A DNA stretch of 64,000 bases, taken from the NCBI RefSeq assembly GCF_030506255.1, contig NZ_CP113431.1, positions 930,001-994,000 of the forward strand, in the 5' to 3' direction. Below the pieces are notes generated by a model. That model searched no databases and was not told where the DNA came from. It saw only the letters and a list, made by a program, of their open reading frames with translations. The stretch is from Nocardioides sp. Arc9.136 (GTDB taxonomy: Bacteria > Actinomycetota > Actinomycetes > Propionibacteriales > Nocardioidaceae). This document shows positions 59,847-64,000 of the stretch, piece after piece; the first letter of the stretch is position 1; every line of letters starts with the position of its first letter. Made by a program: the position numbers and the translations under genes.

Positions 59847-61864
59847 TGAAGGACCGCACGCGGTTCCGGCGCTACGAGGGGGGTGACCCGCTCGCGCCGC
59901 CGGTGGACCTCGCCGAGGCGCTCGACGCCATCGGCGAGGACGTCATGGCCGGCTACTCCCCGGAGCGGGCGATGCAGGAGTTCCTGCGCCGCGGCGGGCA
60001 GGACCAGCGCGGGCTCGACGACCTGGCGCGGCGGGTGGCCGAGCGGCGGCGCGAGCTGCTCCAGCGGCACAACCTCGACGGGACGCTGCAGGAGGTCAAG
60101 GAGCTGCTCGACCGGGCGGTGCTGGAGGAGCGCAAGCAGCTGGCCCGCGACGCGATGATGGACGACGCGGACCGGTCCTTCCGGGAGATGCAGCTGGAGA
60201 ACCTGCCGAGCAGTCCCGCGGCCGCGGTGAGCGAGCTGTCGTCGTACGACTGGCAGAGCCGGCAGGCGCGCGAGGACTACGAGCGGATCAAGGACCTGCT
60301 CGGGCGGGAGATGCTGGAGCAGCGGTTCGCCGGCATGAAGCAGGCGCTCGAGGGCGCGACCGACGAGGACCGCGCGCGCGTCAACGAGATGCTGCAGGAC
60401 CTCAACCGGCTGCTCGACGCGCACCGCCGTGGTGAGGACACCGACGAGCAGTTCGCGGAGTTCATGGACAAGCACGGGGACTTCTTCCCCGAGGGTCCCT
60501 CGAACGTCGACGAGCTGCTCGACTCCCTCGCCCAACGCGCGGCCGCGGCCCAGCGGATGCGCAACTCGATGACCCAGGAGCAGCGCGACGAGCTCGACGC
60601 GCTCGCGGCCGAGGCCTTCGGCAGCCCCGAGCTGATGGACTCCCTGTCCCAGCTCGACTCGAACCTGCAGGCGCTGCGTCCCGACGAGGACTGGGGCGGC
60701 TCGGAGCGGATGGACGGCGAGGAGGGACTCGGCCTCGGCGACGGCACCGGGGTCTTCCAGGACCTGGCCGACCTCGACGAGCTGTCCGACCAGCTCTCGC
60801 AGTCCTACGGCGGCGCCCGGATGGACGACCTGGACCTCGACAAGCTGGCCCGCCAGCTCGGGGACCAGGCCGCCGTCGACGCCCGGACGCTGCAGCAGCT
60901 GGAGAAGGCGCTGCGCGACTCCGGGACCCTCAAGCGCGACTCCTCCGGGCAGCTGCGGCTGACGCCGAAGGCGATGCGCCAGCTCGGCAAGGCGCTGCTG
61001 CGCGACGTGGCCCAGCGGCTCTCGGGCCGCCAGGGCCAGCGCGACATGGACCGCGCGGGCGCTGCCGGCGAGCGCTCCGGGGCCACCCGCGAGTGGGCGT
61101 TCGGCGACACCGAGCCGTGGGACGTCACCCGCACCGTGCTCAACGGGGTCCTGCGGCGCGCCGGCGACCCGGGCGGACCGCTGGTCGAGATCGGCGACGT
61201 CGAGGTCCAGGAGACCGAGGCCCGGACGCAGGCCGCGGTCGCGCTGCTGGTCGACACGTCGTTCTCGATGGCGATGGACGGCCGGTGGGTGCCGATGAAG
61301 CGCACCGCGCTCGCGCTGCACACGCTGATCCGCTCCCGCTTCCGCGGCGACCACCTCCAGCTGATCGGCTTCGGCCGGCACGCGGAGGTCATGGGCATCG
61401 AGCAGCTCACCGCGCTGGACGCGATGTGGGACAAGGGGACCAACCTCCACCACGCGCTGCTGCTCGCCAACCGCCACTTCCGCAAGCACCCCAACGCCCA
61501 GCCGGTGCTGCTGATCGTCACCGACGGCGAGCCGACCTCCCACCTCGAGCCCGGCGGCGAGGTGTGGTTCAGCTACCCGCCGCACCCGCTGACCGTCGCG
61601 TACGCCGTGCGCGAGCTGGACAACGCGGGGCGGCTCGGTGCCCAGACCACCTTCTTCCGCCTCGGCGAGGACCCCGGCCTGGCCCGCTTCATCGAGTCGA
61701 TGGCCCGCCGGGTCGACGGCCGGGTCGTCGCGCCGGAGCTCGACGACCTCGGCGCGGCCGTGGTCGGCTCCTACCTCGGCAGCAGGGGCGGCTCGTCCGG
61801 CGGGGCCGGTGGCTCCGGGGACCTGGGCGGCTGGTTCGGCGGGCGGGGCTTCTGGGTCGGCTGA
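59846..61864 (+). CDS. VWA-domain protein paired with the MoxR ATPase
   Basis: A 672-residue protein with a long helical, acidic region (1-450: many Glu/Asp/Arg, LLQRHNLDGTLQEVKELL) and a C-terminal von Willebrand A domain (about 465-640) with an intact MIDAS (LLVDTSFSMAMDG, LIVTDGEPTS). The last 25 residues are Gly/Ser-rich. It resembles the ChlD/BchD layout of Mg-chelatase subunits used by MoxR systems. Its 3' end overlaps the antisense Cys-rich gene by 94 nt. Confidence 0.92.
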   Translation: MKDRTRFRRYEGGDPLAPPVDLAEALDAIGEDVMAGYSPERAMQEFLRRGGQDQRGLDDLARRVAERRRELLQRHNLDGTLQEVKELLDRAVLEERKQLARDAMMDDADRSFREMQLENLPSSPAAAVSELSSYDWQSRQAREDYERIKDLLGREMLEQRFAGMKQALEGATDEDRARVNEMLQDLNRLLDAHRRGEDTDEQFAEFMDKHGDFFPEGPSNVDELLDSLAQRAAAAQRMRNSMTQEQRDELDALAAEAFGSPELMDSLSQLDSNLQALRPDEDWGGSERMDGEEGLGLGDGTGVFQDLADLDELSDQLSQSYGGARMDDLDLDKLARQLGDQAAVDARTLQQLEKALRDSGTLKRDSSGQLRLTPKAMRQLGKALLRDVAQRLSGRQGQRDMDRAGAAGERSGATREWAFGDTEPWDVTRTVLNGVLRRAGDPGGPLVEIGDVEVQETEARTQAAVALLVDTSFSMAMDGRWVPMKRTALALHTLIRSRFRGDHLQLIGFGRHAEVMGIEQLTALDAMWDKGTNLHHALLLANRHFRKHPNAQPVLLIVTDGEPTSHLEPGGEVWFSYPPHPLTVAYAVRELDNAGRLGAQTTFFRLGEDPGLARFIESMARRVDGRVVAPELDDLGAAVVGSYLGSRGGSSGGAGGSGDLGGWFGGRGFWVG

Positions 61865-62160
61865 CGCCGTACCCGCTCCCAGTTCGCGCAGGGGTGCGTC
61901 GAGGTCGCGCCGACCCCGGCGCAGCGGGGCGCCTCGGGCGGCTGCTCGAGCTCGTCGGTGCGCACGTCGCGCACGAGCAGGTGCCGCCCCAGGGTCCACC
62001 GCTCGAGGGTGGCGCAGTCGCACGACGCGACCCGCTTCTCCAGGCCCGTGGCGGTGGGCGACCGCAGCTCCCGGAACGTCCCCACCCACCGCAGTGTGTG
62101 GTCGCACCCCTCCAGCAGGACCTGGCGGGTGGTGAAGCAGACGAGGCACTCGGCACGCAC
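61771..62160 (-). CDS. Small Cys-rich protein
   Basis: A 129-residue unrecognised protein. Cys/His residues in ECLVC, EGCDHTLRW, ASCDC, RCAG and PCANW could hold zinc. The last 30 residues are Pro/Arg-rich and lie antisense to the Gly-rich tail of the VWA gene. GTG 62160 was chosen because TAGGAC (62173-62168, minus strand) is exactly 7 nt upstream, the same leaderless pattern as the neighbours. The earlier ATG (62184) would lie upstream of that box. Moderately confident that it is real. Confidence 0.65.
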   Translation of the reverse strand: MRAECLVCFTTRQVLLEGCDHTLRWVGTFRELRSPTATGLEKRVASCDCATLERWTLGRHLLVRDVRTDELEQPPEAPRCAGVGATSTHPCANWERVRRQPTQKPRPPNQPPRSPEPPAPPDEPPLLPR

Positions 62161-62216
62161 GGGGACCGTCCTACCGGCGACCACCGACGGTGCCGAGCGG
62201 CGGCTTCCCGGGGCAG

Positions 62217-62258
62217 TCCCTCGCTTACCGGGGCAGATCTGCCCCGGGAAGCGAGGGA
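62217..62258 (-). terminator. Long palindromic terminator of the BtuF-like gene
   Basis: A 42-bp near-perfect palindrome (two 21-nt arms, one A-G mismatch) begins 1 nt beyond the stop of the gene at 62260. It should separate it from the Cys-rich gene downstream. Confidence 0.78.
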
Positions 62259-62259
62259 G

Positions 62260-63138
62260 TCACCGGTGGACCGGGGACCCCTGCGTCGCGCCCCACCCGT
62301 GCAGGAAACCCGCCAGCTCCTCGACGCCGTCGACCAGCCGGGTGCCGGGGCGGGCCCAGGAGGCGTCGGCGTCGACGGCGAGCACGCGGGCTCCGGCGGG
62401 GAGCAGCCCGGCGGCCAGCAGGGCGTCGGCCTGCGCCTGCGCGCCGGCCCGGTCGAACCCGCACGGCGCGACGACGTACACCTCCGGCTCGGCCGCGCGG
62501 ACGGTCTCCCAGGTGACCCGCTCCGACTTCTTCCCGGCCGCGCCCAGCACGCACGTGCCGCCGGCGAGCTCGACCATCTCGGGGATCCAGTGGCCCGGCG
62601 CGTACGGCGGGTCGGTCCACTCCAGCACCGCGACCCGGGGCCGTCGGCGGCCGGCCACGTGCGCGGCCACGGCCGCCAGCCGGGCGCGGGTGGCGGCGAC
62701 GAGCGCCCCGGCCTCGGCGGTGCGCCCGGTGGCCGCGCCGAGCCGCAGGAAGGAGTCCAGGACCTCCTCCAGCGTGTGCGGGTCGACGGTCAGCACGTCC
62801 GCGGTGCAGCCGAGGTGGGCCAGCGCGTCGTCGACGACCGAGACGTCGACCGCGCACACCGCGCAGAGGTCCTGGGTGACGACCAGGTCGGCGTCCAGCC
62901 CCGCCAGCGCGCCCTCGTCGAGGTGGTAGAGGTCCTCGCCGGCCGCCACCGCCCGCGCGACGTACGCGTCGATCTCGGCCGGCGGGAGCCCGGGTGGCAT
63001 CGCCGACGTCGAGACGATCGGGCGGTCCCGCGCCTCGGGCGGGTGGTCGCACTCGAAGGTCACGCCGACCACGTCGGTGCCCGCGCCGAGGGCGAAGAGG
63101 ACCTCCGTGGTCGACGGGAGCAGGGAGACGATGCGCAT
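62260..63138 (-). CDS. Cobalamin/siderophore-binding protein, BtuF-like, without signal peptide
   Basis: A 292-residue helical-backbone metal-receptor-like protein. Features are MRIVSLLPSTTEVLFALGAG, VGVTFECDHP, LVVTQDLCAVC, and VYVVAPCGFD, characteristic of cytosolic cobalamin-binding BtuF relatives. No signal peptide or lipobox is present and no ABC transporter gene is adjacent, so it is not a normal importer component. TAGGGT lies 7 nt before ATG 63138. Cys residues in QDLCAVC could bind a metal. Confidence 0.87.
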   Translation of the reverse strand: MRIVSLLPSTTEVLFALGAGTDVVGVTFECDHPPEARDRPIVSTSAMPPGLPPAEIDAYVARAVAAGEDLYHLDEGALAGLDADLVVTQDLCAVCAVDVSVVDDALAHLGCTADVLTVDPHTLEEVLDSFLRLGAATGRTAEAGALVAATRARLAAVAAHVAGRRRPRVAVLEWTDPPYAPGHWIPEMVELAGGTCVLGAAGKKSERVTWETVRAAEPEVYVVAPCGFDRAGAQAQADALLAAGLLPAGARVLAVDADASWARPGTRLVDGVEELAGFLHGWGATQGSPVHR

Positions 63139-63245
63139 GCCTCGGACCCTAGGTGGGAGGTCCAGGTCACACCCGATTCGGGCGTGACGGCTACCACACG
63201 GTAACTTTCCGCCCGAGGGTTCTAGGGAGAGGTACGGGAGCAAAC

Positions 63246-64000
63246 GTGCGTGTGATCGTGGGACGAGTTCTGCTGGGGCTGGGCGCCTTTCTGCTGGTGG
63301 CCGGGATCCTGGGTGTCGCCTGGGCGCCGGGGGCGGTGAAGAAGACGCCGGTGGAGGTCGACCAGAAGACCGACCTGACCGGCACGGCGGAGCGGTTGAA
63401 CACCTCGACCGGGGAGACCCGGGAGCTCGAGGTGAGGTACACCAGCACCACCAAGTCCGACACCGACGCCTCGGACGACGACACCGTCTACTTCAAGCAG
63501 GCCACCTGCCTGGTCGAGGTCGACGGGGAGACGCCCGACTGCGTCGCGGAGGACGACGACCGGCTGATCTCCGCCGGCGAGGAGACCTTCGCCACCGACC
63601 GGGAGACCGCGCTGGCGGTCGACGGCTCAGAGCTGCCCGACGACGTCGAGCCCTTCGAGGGCCTGGTCAACAAGTGGCCCTTCGACGCCGAGGAGAAGGA
63701 CTACGAGGTCTACGACAACGTGATCGACGAGCCGGTCACCGCGCGCTTCGACCGCACCGAGGAGATCGACGGCCTCGACGTGAACGTCTACGTCACCGAG
63801 ACCGAGCGCGCCCCGATCGACCTCGGCAGCGACATCGACGGCCTCTACTCCGACCGCAAGGAGTACTCCGTCGACCCGCGCACCGGCGCGATCATCAAGC
63901 AGGTCATCGACCAGCAGCGCTACCTCGCCGACGGCACCGAGGTGCTGGACCTGCAGATGCAGTACACCGACGAGGAGGTCGCCGACAACGTCGCCGACAC
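63246..64000 (+). CDS. DUF3068/PorA-family membrane protein, 3' end cut by window edge
   Basis: The frame is open from GTG 63246 to the end of the window (251 residues visible). It begins with a membrane anchor (about 8-27, LLGLGAFLLVAGILGVAWAPG), followed by a long acidic extracytoplasmic beta-rich domain with repeated Asp/Glu (SDTDASDDDTVYF, DGLYSDRKEYSVDPRTGAI). DUF3068 proteins normally end in a second membrane helix, expected beyond the window. GGGAG precedes the start by 5 nt. Function is unknown. Confidence 0.85.
   Translation, partial: MRVIVGRVLLGLGAFLLVAGILGVAWAPGAVKKTPVEVDQKTDLTGTAERLNTSTGETRELEVRYTSTTKSDTDASDDDTVYFKQATCLVEVDGETPDCVAEDDDRLISAGEETFATDRETALAVDGSELPDDVEPFEGLVNKWPFDAEEKDYEVYDNVIDEPVTARFDRTEEIDGLDVNVYVTETERAPIDLGSDIDGLYSDRKEYSVDPRTGAIIKQVIDQQRYLADGTEVLDLQMQYTDEEVADNVAD

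Overview
ORGANISM. The DNA is very GC-rich, uses GTG starts freely, and is packed with genes joined by 4-nt GTGA/ATGA overlaps. It also has an actinobacterial core block (glmU-prs-rplY-pth and mfd-lipoprotein-mazG-eno-divIC-DUF501-ppx) in essentially the order known from mycobacteria. This points to a chromosomal segment of a high-GC actinobacterium. The family Nocardioidaceae (Nocardioides-like) is my best guess, but that is inference and no database was consulted. About twenty genes start 6-7 nt after a TANNNT or CANNNT -10 box, so leaderless transcription looks common. LAYOUT 1-13.9 kb: end of a membrane protein; NarL-type sensor kinase and response regulator; coproheme decarboxylase HemQ; a STAS protein lacking the usual phospho-serine; an unusual RidA-like/PIG-L/FAD-oxidase reading frame divergent from a GAF-LuxR regulator; MsrB; a flavin/2Fe-2S reductase and membrane acyl-CoA desaturase pair; a LigD-type polymerase; a DinB-like protein. 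13.9-29.3 kb: a surface-glycan locus with a sulfotransferase, two paralogous glycosyltransferases of an unfamiliar two-part architecture, an acyltransferase-SGNH protein, a membrane-tethered methyltransferase, WecC/WecB enzymes for UDP-ManNAcA, and a GT4-Stealth fusion (sugar-phosphate transferase). It predicts a modified, perhaps phosphodiester-containing, uronic-acid polymer. 29.3-32.8 kb: a small USP-like protein, an ATP-dependent DNA ligase (LigC type), then about 1.7 kb of REP-like repeats in both orientations that enclose a single-domain GIY-YIG nuclease gene. An atypical tRNA-Gln follows, whose 3' end abuts the glmU start codon. 32.8-47.4 kb: the housekeeping block listed above (cell-wall precursor, PRPP, ribosome, tRNA recycling, repair, glycolysis, division, polyphosphate). 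47.4-52.2 kb: a probable stress cluster (holin-like, DUF3618, YtxH-like) behind a SigB-like promoter; type 5 uracil-DNA glycosylase; ACT-domain protein; peptide deformylase; an atypical short tRNA-Leu(TAA); a methyltransferase behind a textbook MerR-type promoter; a Bax-inhibitor-1 family protein. 52.2-64 kb: SGNH hydrolase, cystathionine beta-synthase, a DUF35/thiolase pair behind a KstR-like operator, an AbiEi/DUF559 protein, GNAT, YchJ-like protein, a MoxR ATPase/VWA pair, a small Cys-rich protein, a BtuF-like cobalamin-binding protein, and the start of a DUF3068 protein cut by the window edge. The most unusual material is the repeat/GIY-YIG island, the RidA/PIG-L/FAD-oxidase frame, the two odd tRNAs and the glycan locus.
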